Shown here: one piece after another, positions 26,646-35,048 of the stretch
How the letters are laid out: each line of letters starts with the position of its first letter
Position numbering within the stretch: position 1 is the stretch's first letter
From: Hoeflea prorocentri
GTDB taxonomy: Bacteria > Pseudomonadota > Alphaproteobacteria > Rhizobiales > Rhizobiaceae
Length of the DNA: 64,000 nt
Direction: 5' to 3'
Assembly (NCBI RefSeq): GCF_027944115.1
Contig: NZ_JAPJZI010000001.1
Coordinates: forward strand, 124,001-188,000
Made by a program: the position numbers and the translations under genes
Notes under the pieces: model-generated
Database searches by the model: none
What the model saw: only the letters and a program-made list of their open reading frames with translations
What the model was told of the DNA's origin: nothing

Positions 26646-28292
26646 TTACTGGGCGTTTTTGACCTGCTCGCGAAGGACGAATTTTTGTATTTTTCCGGTC
26701 GATGTCTTGGGCACGTCCTGAAAAACCACATATCGCGGGCACTTGAAATGAGCGAGCAGTCCGCGGCAATGCTGGATCATCTCATCGGCTGATGCTTCCA
26801 TGCCGGGCTTGAGTTCAACAAAAGCGCAAGGGGTTTCACCCCATTTGTCATCCGGCTGCGCGACAACAGCCGCCGCCTGCACCGCGGGGTGTTTGTAGAG
26901 GGCATCCTCCACCTCGATGGACGAGATGTTCTCTCCGCCCGAGATGATGATGTCCTTCGAGCGGTCCTTGAGCTGAATATAGCCATCCGGGTGCATGACG
27001 CCGAGGTCGCCGGAGTGGAACCAGCCGCCGGCAAAGGCTTCCGCGCTGGCGTCGGGATTCTTCAGGTAGCCCTTCATCACAATGTTGCCGCGAAACATGA
27101 CCTCGCCGATGGTCTCACCGTCTGGCGGGACCGGCTCCATGGTCTGCGGATCGCGGACCGACAGGTCTTCCAGCGCCGTATAACGCACACCCTGGCGGGC
27201 TTTCATGGCAATGCGCCGCTGCTGATCCAGCTCGTCCCACTCACGGTGCCATTCATTGACGACGGCCGGGCCGTAGGTTTCCGTCAGGCCATAAAGATGA
27301 ACGACCTCAAATCCGGCCTCGGCCATCTGGGCGAGAACGGATTCGGGCGGTGGCGCTGCGGCCGTGTTGAAGGAGACGGTCTGGCTGAAGGGGCGTTTTT
27401 CTTCTTGCGGCGCATTCAGCAATGTCGCCATGACGATGGGCGCGCCGCACAGATGGGTTATGCCATGCTCGGCAATGGCGTCGTACATCGCGCCGGCGCG
27501 CACCCATCGGAGACACACATGGGTTCCTGCGACAACGCTGAGCGTCCAGGGAAAACACCACCCGTTGCAGTGAAACATCGGCAGTGTCCAAAGATAGACC
27601 GGATGCCTGCCCATGCCGGACGCGACGACGTTGGCGTAACCCATGAGTGCGGCTCCGCGATGATGGTAGACCACGCCCTTGGGGTTTCCGGTGGTGCCGG
27701 ATGTGTAATTAAGTGAAATCGAATCCCACTCATCACCCGGCATGTGCCAGTCATAGTCGGGATCGCCTTGCGAGATGAACGCCTCATAATCTTCCGTGCC
27801 GATCCTTTCACCCTTTGCAAATGGCGTGTTTTCGCCGAATTCGGGATCGTCGTAATCAATGACCAGAGGGTCGACGGAAGCGATGTCCAGGGCCTCTTTC
27901 ACCACGCCGGAGAACTCGCGGTCGACAATCAGTATCTTTACGTCCGCATGGTCGAGCTGAAATGCGATGATCGCCGCATCGAGGCGGGTATTCATTGAAT
28001 GCAGGACGGCGCCTGTCATCGGAACACCGTGATGGGCCTCCAGCATGGCCGGGGTGTTGGATAACATCACCGAAACCGTGTCGCCCTTGTCGATGCCGCG
28101 ATTGGCGAGCGCCGAGGCGAGCTGGCGGGAACGGGCGTAGAAGGTCCGGTAGGTCATCCGCAACGAACCGTGGATCACCGCGATGTGGTCCGGATAGACG
28201 CTTGCCGCACGCGCCAGATGTGTAAGCGGCGTCAAGGGCTGATAATTGGCGGGGTTGCGGTCGAGATCGGTCTCATACGGATTGACAGTCAT
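26646..28292 (-). CDS. Acyl-CoA synthetase (AMP-forming)
   Basis: A 548-residue adenylate-forming enzyme. LNYTSGTTGNPKGVVYHHRGA is the P-loop-like AMP motif, LYGLTETYGPAVV the acyl-binding region, WFHSGDLGVMHPDGYIQLKDRSKDIIISGGENISS the hinge region, and PKTSTGKIQKFVLR the C-terminal lysine motif. These place it with medium/long-chain fatty-acid-CoA ligases. The exact chain preference cannot be read from sequence. The TSUP gene lies 27 bases upstream on the same strand, so the two may be cotranscribed. Confidence 0.88.
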   Translation of the reverse strand: MTVNPYETDLDRNPANYQPLTPLTHLARAASVYPDHIAVIHGSLRMTYRTFYARSRQLASALANRGIDKGDTVSVMLSNTPAMLEAHHGVPMTGAVLHSMNTRLDAAIIAFQLDHADVKILIVDREFSGVVKEALDIASVDPLVIDYDDPEFGENTPFAKGERIGTEDYEAFISQGDPDYDWHMPGDEWDSISLNYTSGTTGNPKGVVYHHRGAALMGYANVVASGMGRHPVYLWTLPMFHCNGWCFPWTLSVVAGTHVCLRWVRAGAMYDAIAEHGITHLCGAPIVMATLLNAPQEEKRPFSQTVSFNTAAAPPPESVLAQMAEAGFEVVHLYGLTETYGPAVVNEWHREWDELDQQRRIAMKARQGVRYTALEDLSVRDPQTMEPVPPDGETIGEVMFRGNIVMKGYLKNPDASAEAFAGGWFHSGDLGVMHPDGYIQLKDRSKDIIISGGENISSIEVEDALYKHPAVQAAAVVAQPDDKWGETPCAFVELKPGMEASADEMIQHCRGLLAHFKCPRYVVFQDVPKTSTGKIQKFVLREQVKNAQ

Positions 28293-28319
28293 GCTTCCTC
28301 CCCGAAAGTCTGATCCTGA

Positions 28320-29093
28320 TCAGTGCAATAGCGCATTCATGCCATCTGCAACAAGTTTGACCGATGTCGCCAGGATCGTCAGGTACATCAGCGGATAGAA
28401 AACCTCGGGACGCAGGCGTTTGACGATCCAGGCCCCGGCGAGTGTTGCCAGCGGCGCCAGTGGCATCAGGACAAATGATGCGCTCAAATTGCTGGCGTCA
28501 AACTGGCCAAGGGCAAAATAGGGGATCAGCTTGACCGCATTGACGATCGCAAAGTAGCGGGTGCTGGTGCCGACATAGACTTTGGGATCAAGGCGCAGCG
28601 GCAAGGTGTAGATCTGGAACGGCGGCCCGCCGGCGTGGGTGACGAAACTGGTGAAGCCGGAAATTGTCGCCCAGAATGTGCCCTTGACAGGCTGTTGGGG
28701 CCTGGGTGGTGGCTCCTTGCCGCGACGTGCCTTGTAGCGTTCGTAGACGTATAGACCAACGAACCAGATGGCGATGAGGCCAACGAGGAGCCGGATCAGT
28801 TCCGTTGACACCAGCGAAGCGGTCAGCCAGCCGATACCGATACCGATCATGGCGCCGGGCAACATTACCTTCAGCGTTGTTGCGTCATTGTAGTGACGCC
28901 AGATCCAAAGGCTGAAAATATCCATGACGATCATGATCGGCAGCAAGATCGCGGCGGCCTGGACGGGCGATATGACCAGTGCCAGGATCGGGACACCCAT
29001 CAGCGCAAAGGCGCCGCCAAGACCACCCTTGGACAGTCCGACGAGGATTACGGCAGGAACGGCTGCTGCGTAGAAGATGAAATCTGTGGGCAT
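28320..29093 (-). CDS. TSUP family sulfite/anion exporter (TauE/SafE)
   Basis: A 257-residue inner-membrane protein with about eight hydrophobic helices. VPAVILVGLSKGGLGGAFALMGVPILAL, near the N-terminus, is the conserved half-repeat of the TauE/SafE family, and the second half has GFTSFVTHAGGPPFQIYTLP. Members move sulfite, sulfoacetate or other sulfonates across the membrane; substrate is unknown here. It is upstream of the acyl-CoA synthetase and divergent from the thiE-like gene. Confidence 0.85.
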   Translation of the reverse strand: MPTDFIFYAAAVPAVILVGLSKGGLGGAFALMGVPILALVISPVQAAAILLPIMIVMDIFSLWIWRHYNDATTLKVMLPGAMIGIGIGWLTASLVSTELIRLLVGLIAIWFVGLYVYERYKARRGKEPPPRPQQPVKGTFWATISGFTSFVTHAGGPPFQIYTLPLRLDPKVYVGTSTRYFAIVNAVKLIPYFALGQFDASNLSASFVLMPLAPLATLAGAWIVKRLRPEVFYPLMYLTILATSVKLVADGMNALLH

Positions 29094-29200
29094 AGGCGCT
29101 GTTGATCCGAACTCCCGCGTGGTCTATCGGGAACCGAACAAAAAGGCGAGAGCTTCGTACGGATATACACCGTCCGGCCTCATCGGGTCAGTGAGTATTC

Positions 29201-29854
29201 ATGTCAGATATTGAAAACAGGTGCAGGCTTGTTCTGATCGCACCACCCATGGACGACCCCGACGCTGCGCGCGAACTCATTGCCGGCGCGCTGCGCGGCG
29301 GAGATGTCGCGTCGGTCATTCTTCCGCAATATGGACTTGACGAACGCGCTTTTCAGGACGTTGCGGAGGCGGTTGTGCCGCTGGTGCAGAAAGCCGGGGC
29401 AGCAGCGATGGTCGCAGGAGACAGCAGGATAGCCGCGCGCTCGAAGGCGGATGGGCTGCATGTCGACGGCGGCCGGGATGTGCTTGCGGACGCGATCGAG
29501 CGTTTTTCTCCCGGCATGATGGTCGGCGCGGGCAGGGCCAAGGATCGCCATTCAGCCCTTGAGATCGGTGAATTGCGGCCCGATTACGTGTTTTTCGGGA
29601 AACTGGACGGCGACATCAAGGCCGAACCGCATCCCAGGAACCTGGCGCTTGCCGAGTGGTGGGCCTCAATGGTGGAAATTCCATGCATCGTCATGGGCGG
29701 GCGGGACATTTCATCGGTGGTTGAGATTGCGCAAAGCGGAGCAGAGTTCGTCGCGCTGCGGGACGCCGTCTTTGCCGAACCCGGTGCGGCGGCCATCAAG
29801 GTCACTGAGGCGAACGCGCTGCTCGACGAAAAAGCGCCACGGTTTGGAGATTAG
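29201..29854 (+). CDS. thiE: Thiamine phosphate synthase family protein
   Basis: A 217-residue TIM-barrel protein: CRLVLIAPPMDDPDAA at the start, GADGLHVDGG-like (KADGLHVDGGRDVL) in the middle and PCIVMGGRDISSVVEIAQSGAEFVALRDAVF at the end, the last matching the phosphate-binding region of ThiE. It would join the pyrimidine and thiazole halves of thiamine phosphate. It is a divergent ThiE and has no thi neighbours, so the reaction is less certain than the fold. It is followed 8 bases later by the Sel1 gene. Confidence 0.72.
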   Translation: MSDIENRCRLVLIAPPMDDPDAARELIAGALRGGDVASVILPQYGLDERAFQDVAEAVVPLVQKAGAAAMVAGDSRIAARSKADGLHVDGGRDVLADAIERFSPGMMVGAGRAKDRHSALEIGELRPDYVFFGKLDGDIKAEPHPRNLALAEWWASMVEIPCIVMGGRDISSVVEIAQSGAEFVALRDAVFAEPGAAAIKVTEANALLDEKAPRFGD

Positions 29855-29862
29855 GTGTCGTT

Positions 29863-30864
29863 ATGACGAGATTTGGGATCATAACTGCAGCACTTGCCAT
29901 CCTGTTTGCCGCAATCGGCGCGGCCAAAGCCGTTGAAAGCGAAGATGCGACGGCTGCGCCGAGCTCCGGGATAGCTGCGGAAGCTGCCGGTTCGGAAGGC
30001 GTGGAGGCGGATGGTCCCGAGGCCGAACCCGTGACCGAAAGCGATGCGGCCTACGGTGCGTTCCAGCGCGGCCTTTATCTGACGGCTTTTCAATTGGCAC
30101 TGCCGAGAGCGAAGCTTGGAGACCCGGCCGCCCAGACCCTTGTTGCGGAAATCTACGCGCGTGGCCTCGGTGTTCCCCGCAGTATGAAGGACGCGGCATT
30201 CTGGTATGAAAACGCTGCAAACAGCGGAGACACGGCGGCACAGTTGAAATATGCGCTGATGCTGCTGGAGGGGCGGCACGTAAAGGGCGATCGCGACAGG
30301 GCGCGTGAACTGATGAAACAGGCGGCCGATGCCGGCAATTCGTCCGCTCAATTCAACTATGGTCAGATGCTCATAACCGACCAACCGGGCAATGAAGGTG
30401 TCCAAAAGGCGCTTCCCTATATGACGCAGGCGGCCAGCAGCGGAATTGCCGACGCCCAGTTTGCTCTGGCGCAGATTTATGCTTACGGCACAGGGATCGA
30501 GGCCCACCCGGAAAAGGCGCGCATGTGGATGATCCGCGCGGCGCGGTCGGGCTTCGATACCGCACAGCTTGATCTTGCCGTCTGGCTGATTGACGGTATC
30601 GGCGGCGACATCGACTATCAGGCCGGTTTCGGCTGGATGCGCCGTGCCGCCAATCTCGGCAACGTCATGGCGCAGAACCGCCTGTCGCATCTTTATATCA
30701 ACGCAATCGGGACACGGCCGGATCCGATCGAAGCAGCCAAGTGGTATATTCTGTCGCGCCGTGCCGGCCTTGACGATGGCCGCCTTGAGGATTTCTTCCA
30801 GGGGCTGACGGCGGACGAGCAGAAAGCCGGTATCGAGGCGGCGAACAATTTCCGCTCGCGTTAG
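29863..30864 (+). CDS. Exported Sel1-repeat (TPR-like) protein
   Basis: A 333-residue protein with a signal peptide (about 1-25) and an Ala/Glu-rich spacer to residue 60. From there six to seven Sel1-like repeats of about 36 residues follow, for example GDPAAQTLVAEIYARGLGVPRS, GDTAAQLKYALMLLEGRHV and GNSSAQFNYGQMLI, each with the A-x-G turn. Such proteins act as periplasmic scaffolds; in rhizobia the exoR protein has a similar architecture, but I cannot equate the two. It follows thiE directly and probably shares its transcript. Confidence 0.8.
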   Translation: MTRFGIITAALAILFAAIGAAKAVESEDATAAPSSGIAAEAAGSEGVEADGPEAEPVTESDAAYGAFQRGLYLTAFQLALPRAKLGDPAAQTLVAEIYARGLGVPRSMKDAAFWYENAANSGDTAAQLKYALMLLEGRHVKGDRDRARELMKQAADAGNSSAQFNYGQMLITDQPGNEGVQKALPYMTQAASSGIADAQFALAQIYAYGTGIEAHPEKARMWMIRAARSGFDTAQLDLAVWLIDGIGGDIDYQAGFGWMRRAANLGNVMAQNRLSHLYINAIGTRPDPIEAAKWYILSRRAGLDDGRLEDFFQGLTADEQKAGIEAANNFRSR

Positions 30865-30977
30865 CTGGCTTCCCATGGAACGCCTTAAATCCTGCCAGCG
30901 CCTGCTGCCCGGGCTTGCATGTCCTGCGCAATTGTGTTCTTGAGGCGCCGAATTGACAGAAGACCGGAAACGCTCCC

Positions 30978-31541
30978 ATGAAAATAAACGGAAATGAGAT
31001 TCGCCCTGGAAACGTCATCGAGCACAATGGCGGGCTGTGGGTGGCCGTCAAGACGAACGCCGTCAAACCCGGAAAGGGCGGCGCGTTCAATCAGGTCGAA
31101 TTGAAGAACCTTATCGATGGAACGAAGCTCAATGAACGGTTTCGGGCGTCGGAGACGGTCGAGAAAGTACGGCTGGAGCAAAAAGATTTCCAGTACCTGT
31201 ACGAGCAGGGCGAGATGCTCGTTTTCATGGACAATGAAACCTATGAGCAGCTCGAATTGCCGCAGGATTTTGTCGGTGACCGGGCAAAGTTCCTGCAGGA
31301 CGGCATGATGGTGACGGTGGAGCTCTACGAGGAAAAGCCGATCGGCATTTCGCTCCCGGACCAGGTCAGCCTGACGATCACGGAAGCAGACCCGGTTGTC
31401 AAAGGCCAGACGGCTGCGTCTTCCTATAAGCCAGCGGTTATGGAAAACGGCGTGCGTGTCATGGTGCCGCCCTTCATCGAGGCCGGTGAGCGCATTCTGG
31501 TCGATACAAACGAAATTACCTATATCCGCCGGGCGGACTGA
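30978..31541 (+). CDS. efp: Elongation factor P
   Basis: A 187-residue protein that relieves ribosome stalling at proline runs. [24 protein letters not shown] opens domain [17 protein letters not shown] holds the loop lysine (about residue 35) that is post-translationally modified in many bacteria. Domains II and III follow, with YIRRAD at the end. No epmA or epmB is close. The gene is followed by suhB 36 bases downstream. Confidence 0.95.
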   Translation: MKINGNEIRPGNVIEHNGGLWVAVKTNAVKPGKGGAFNQVELKNLIDGTKLNERFRASETVEKVRLEQKDFQYLYEQGEMLVFMDNETYEQLELPQDFVGDRAKFLQDGMMVTVELYEEKPIGISLPDQVSLTITEADPVVKGQTAASSYKPAVMENGVRVMVPPFIEAGERILVDTNEITYIRRAD

Positions 31542-31577
31542 ACCGTCCGGGCTTTTCAAACCTCATAAGGCATCGCA

Positions 31578-32372
31578 ATGGCCCGTTCAGCGCTACTCAA
31601 CGTCATGGTACAGGCCGCTCTGAAGGCAGGCCGGTCCCTTTCCCGTGATTTCGGAGAGGTTCAGAACCTTCAGGTATCCCTGAAGGGCCCCAGCGACTAT
31701 GTCAGCCAGGCCGACCACAAGGCCGAAGAAGTGATCCTTGGCGAGCTGCGCCGGGCGCGACCGACCTACGGGGTGCTGGCGGAAGAAAGCGGCGAGGACA
31801 AGGGAACGGACGGTCAGCACAGATGGATTGTCGATCCGCTTGACGGGACCACCAATTTTCTCCACGGCATTCCGCTTTTCTCGGTATCGATCGCGCTTGA
31901 AAGGGCGGGCGAGATTGTCGCCGGCGTTGTCTATAACCCGGCAATGGACGAGCTTTATTCGGCCGAACGGGGTGGCGGCGCCTTCCTGAACGACAGACGG
32001 ATGCGTGTCGCAGGGCGAAGGCAGCTTTCAGACTGTGTCGTGGGCACAGGCGTTCCGCATCTCGGCCGCGGCCAGCATGGCCAATATCTTATCGAGCTGA
32101 GCCATATGATGGGCGAGGTTGCCGGGATCCGGCGTCTCGGATCGGCCGCGCTGGACCTTGCCTATGTGGCCGCCGGACGTATGGATGGCTACTGGGAAGA
32201 TCATCTCTCTCCCTGGGACCTGGCCGCTGGTGTCATCCTTGTGCGGGAGGCGGGCGGTTTTGTATCGGATCGCGATGGGGGCGGTAAAATCTTTGAAAAG
32301 AAGAGTATCGTCGCCGGTAATGAACGCGTGCAAAAAGAGTTGTTGTCCTTGCTCAAGCGACCGGCAAAATAG
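31578..32372 (+). CDS. suhB: Inositol monophosphatase family protein
   Basis: A 264-residue magnesium-dependent phosphatase. GVLAEESGED is the first metal site, WIVDPLDGTTNFLHGIPLF the second, and GYWEDHLSPWDLAAGVILVREAGG the C-terminal one. Members hydrolyse inositol 1-phosphate and related phosphates; SuhB also binds the transcription machinery in E. coli. It lies directly after efp on the same strand. Confidence 0.92.
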   Translation: MARSALLNVMVQAALKAGRSLSRDFGEVQNLQVSLKGPSDYVSQADHKAEEVILGELRRARPTYGVLAEESGEDKGTDGQHRWIVDPLDGTTNFLHGIPLFSVSIALERAGEIVAGVVYNPAMDELYSAERGGGAFLNDRRMRVAGRRQLSDCVVGTGVPHLGRGQHGQYLIELSHMMGEVAGIRRLGSAALDLAYVAAGRMDGYWEDHLSPWDLAAGVILVREAGGFVSDRDGGGKIFEKKSIVAGNERVQKELLSLLKRPAK

Positions 32373-32891
32373 GGTCGTATTTTCGTTCTAGGTGCTAGAG
32401 CGTGTCTTGTTTAAATTGAAGCATTTGATGGCGGAAAACCGGTCCACTCGGCAAGGCGCGTCGCGCAACGCTATGTGGTGCATCGGGCAAGCGGCGCAAC
32501 GCTGCCGATGGGCCGATTTCCCGCCACCCCTGAAAGGACTGTTTTTTTGAAACACAGATATAGATCGGCCAGGCGATTTTGCCCTCTGACTGCGTTGGCT
32601 CGCGCTTGTGGTGGGACAGCACCACGGCGCGCAATCCGCCTTGTCAGTGACCAAAATCGCCCCGGTCATATGCATTAATTTGAACACGACATGCTCTAAT
32701 CTTGCCTTCCGGTCTTTCCTTTCTTCGTTGTTTTTGTTTAGTTTCATGAAGATTGATTTGAGGGCGCGACAAGAGCAATGCCGGGCAAGCGGTCTATGAC
32801 CGATGGTGATTTGCCCGTGTAAGAGGGAAGCGGACCGCGTGAGCCTATGCAAGGCAGCACCGCGGTGCCGAAAAGGTAGGGTACACGGCTT
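32373..32891. other. Long intergenic region between suhB and the MotA-like gene
   Basis: About 520 bases without a gene. Three-fifths is the inverted-repeat element. The remainder, 32698-32891, is less GC-rich at first and then purine-rich and should carry the promoter of the MotA-like operon; I could not pick a clear -35/-10 pair. Confidence 0.7.
32397..32697. repeat. 300-bp inverted-repeat element with internal hairpins (MITE-like)
   Basis: The ends at 32397-32424 and 32670-32697 are inverted copies matching at 23 of 28 positions, outer AGAGC, inner ATGC. Inside are two nested fold-backs: TCGGCA (32448) with TGCCGA (32503), and GGCGATTTTG (32572) with CAAAATCGCC (32652), which encloses CTGAC/GTCAG and GTGGTG/CACCAC. 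No open reading frame fits a transposase. It looks like a rhizobial intergenic repeat or a MITE. No direct target duplication is obvious. Confidence 0.7.
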
Positions 32892-33953
32892 ATGGCAAAG
32901 CTAAGACTGTCGGGCTGGGGCTTGTCGGAACAGGATTTGGGGGTCGAGCCGCACCGCTTGTCGAGCCCGCTGGTGTTTTTCTGGAGCCAGGTCATCTTCC
33001 TTATCATGACGGGCTTCCTGGCTGCCATTCTCTATCGTCAGATATCAAGCGCATTCTTTGCAAATCCGGGCCTTAACGGCCTCATTTTGTTTGTGTTGGC
33101 CATCGGTGTGCTGCTGGCGGTCAATCAGGTTTTGCGGCTTCGGCCCGAGGTCAGCTGGGTCAATTCCTTTCGCCAGGGCAGCGACCGGATGCGCGGCTCA
33201 CGCAGTCCGACGCTTCTGGCGCCGATGCGCGTGCTGCTTGGGCGCAAGCAATCCATGTCGCTTTCGACCACGTCCCTGCGGTCGATCCTCGATTCCATTG
33301 CGACACGGCTGGACGAGTCGCGTGATACCTCCCGTTACATGATCGGGCTGTTGGTGTTCCTCGGTCTGCTTGGAACATTCTGGGGACTGCTTCAGACGAT
33401 TGCATCGATCAATGATGTGATTCAGGCGCTTGATCCGAGCTCAGGCAATACAAACGATGTCCTGCAGGAACTGAAGGACGGACTGGAAGCGCCGCTTGCC
33501 GGCATGGGAACGGCATTTTCGTCATCCCTGTTCGGACTTGCCGGATCGCTTGTTCTGGGGTTTCTCGACCTGCAGGCGGGCCGGGCGCAGAACCGCTTTT
33601 ATACCGAGCTTGAGAACTGGCTCTCAACGGTGACGGATCCCGACTTCGATATTGCAGCACCGGAGATGGCGGGAGGCGCCGAATCCTCGGAGGATATCCG
33701 CCGCCTCTCCGAAACCGTCCAGACCATGGCGCAGGCCGGCGGCGGCATCAATCAACGATCCACCGCTGCCATGGCCAATCTTGCCGAAGGCATTCAGGGT
33801 CTTGTGAAAAATATGCGCAGCGAGCAGCAGATGCTGCGCGACTGGATTGAAGCGCAGCAATCCGAATCCAAGGCCATGCGACAGACCCTGGACTCGCTCA
33901 GCGAGGAAATCGGCAAGATGGACGGCAACGGCAAGAAATCCAAGGGCGGTTAG
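32892..33953 (+). CDS. MotA/TolQ/ExbB-type channel protein, non-flagellar
   Basis: A 353-residue membrane protein with four helices at about residues 26-47, 61-83, 149-173 and 204-226; the last two (TSRYMIGLLVFLGLLGTFWG and GMGTAFSSSLFGLAGSLVLG) carry the MotA/TolQ channel pattern. The 120 C-terminal residues are polar with heptad-like patterns and probably lie in the cytoplasm. It is paired with an OmpA/MotB-like protein whose gene starts three bases later, so they should form a stator-like proton or sodium channel. No flagellar or Tol genes are adjacent, and the role is unknown. Confidence 0.85.
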   Translation: MAKLRLSGWGLSEQDLGVEPHRLSSPLVFFWSQVIFLIMTGFLAAILYRQISSAFFANPGLNGLILFVLAIGVLLAVNQVLRLRPEVSWVNSFRQGSDRMRGSRSPTLLAPMRVLLGRKQSMSLSTTSLRSILDSIATRLDESRDTSRYMIGLLVFLGLLGTFWGLLQTIASINDVIQALDPSSGNTNDVLQELKDGLEAPLAGMGTAFSSSLFGLAGSLVLGFLDLQAGRAQNRFYTELENWLSTVTDPDFDIAAPEMAGGAESSEDIRRLSETVQTMAQAGGGINQRSTAAMANLAEGIQGLVKNMRSEQQMLRDWIEAQQSESKAMRQTLDSLSEEIGKMDGNGKKSKGG

Positions 33954-33956
33954 ACA

Positions 33957-34988
33957 ATGGCGCTGGCGCGAAACCGACGCGGCGACCGGGGAGTCGATTA
34001 CTGGCCCGGATTTGTCGATGCCCTGTCGACGCTGCTTCTTGCCATCATGTTTCTGCTGTCGGTCTTCGTGATCGCGCAGTTCCTCTTGAGCCGTGAAATC
34101 AGCGGCCGTGACGAGGTCTTGAACAGGCTCAACTCGCAGATCAATGAGCTCACCCAGCTTCTTGCGCTTGAGCAATCGGGGCGGCAGGACCTGGAAGATG
34201 CGCTTGCCAATATGCAGGCCACGCTGAACGATGCAGAGAGCGAACGGTCGCGGCTACAGGAGCTTCTGGCGCGCGGTGCAGGGGCCTCCAGCGCAGCGGA
34301 AGCGCAGGTCGGCGTACTGAGCCAGTCGCTCGATGAGGAACGCCAGATCAGCCAGCGCGCGCTTTCGCAGGTGGAATTGCTTAATCAGCAGATTGCCGCG
34401 CTGCGCCGCCAAATCGCCGCACTCGAAGACGCGCTTGATGCCTCCGAAGCCAAGGACAGAGAATCGCAGACAAAGATAGCCGACCTTGGCCGGCGGTTGA
34501 ATGTTGCCCTTGCCCAACGGGTTCAGGAGCTGAACCGTTATCGCTCCGATTTCTTTGGGCGGTTGCGTGAAATCCTGTCGGACCGCGAAAATATCCGCAT
34601 TGTCGGCGACCGCTTCGTGTTCCAGTCCGAAGTGCTTTTCCCGTCAGGCAGCGATCAGCTCAACGCCGAAGGGCAGCAGGAGATGGCAAAGCTTGCCAGC
34701 GCCCTGCAGGATCTTGCCCGGGAAATCCCGGAGGATATCAACTGGGTTTTGCGCGTTGACGGTCATACGGACAATGTTCCGCTATCGGGCACCGGACGCT
34801 TTGCCGACAACTGGGAACTGTCCTCGGCGCGCGCAACATCCGTGGTGAAATATCTTATCAGCAGGGGTGTGCCGGCCAATCGTCTGGTTGCCGCAGGCTT
34901 CGGGGAGTTCCAACCGATCGAACCAGGCAATTCGACCGAGGCCCGTGCGACCAACCGCCGTATCGAGCTCAAATTGACCGAGCGCTGA
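33957..34988 (+). CDS. OmpA/MotB-like peptidoglycan-binding protein
   Basis: A 343-residue protein. One membrane helix at about 19-42 (GFVDALSTLLLAIMFLLSVF) has an Asp at its start that could carry the proton, as in MotB. A long coiled coil, residues 60-190 (many Gln, Glu, Leu; ALEDALDASEAKD), leads to a C-terminal OmpA domain: VDGHTDNVPLSGTGRFADNWELSSARATSVV and GFGEFQPI, ending NRRIELKL. The domain binds peptidoglycan. It is the partner of the MotA-like protein upstream. Compared with flagellar MotB the coiled coil is much longer. Confidence 0.87.
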   Translation: MALARNRRGDRGVDYWPGFVDALSTLLLAIMFLLSVFVIAQFLLSREISGRDEVLNRLNSQINELTQLLALEQSGRQDLEDALANMQATLNDAESERSRLQELLARGAGASSAAEAQVGVLSQSLDEERQISQRALSQVELLNQQIAALRRQIAALEDALDASEAKDRESQTKIADLGRRLNVALAQRVQELNRYRSDFFGRLREILSDRENIRIVGDRFVFQSEVLFPSGSDQLNAEGQQEMAKLASALQDLAREIPEDINWVLRVDGHTDNVPLSGTGRFADNWELSSARATSVVKYLISRGVPANRLVAAGFGEFQPIEPGNSTEARATNRRIELKLTER

Positions 34989-35048
34989 CGATTTGGTCGA
35001 ACCTGCTATCGGTTCCGATTGTCGCCAGTCGAGGGCATTGGAGGAAAG

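Noticed and set aside
10075-28292. The two AMP-forming enzymes as parts of a natural-product cluster
   Set aside because: They are 15 kb apart, each among housekeeping genes, with no carrier protein, condensation or ketosynthase genes.
32892-34988. MotA/MotB-like pair as a Zorya defence system
   Set aside because: ZorC, ZorD or ZorE-type genes are absent; the neighbours are efp, suhB and metabolic genes, and the region is not a defence island.
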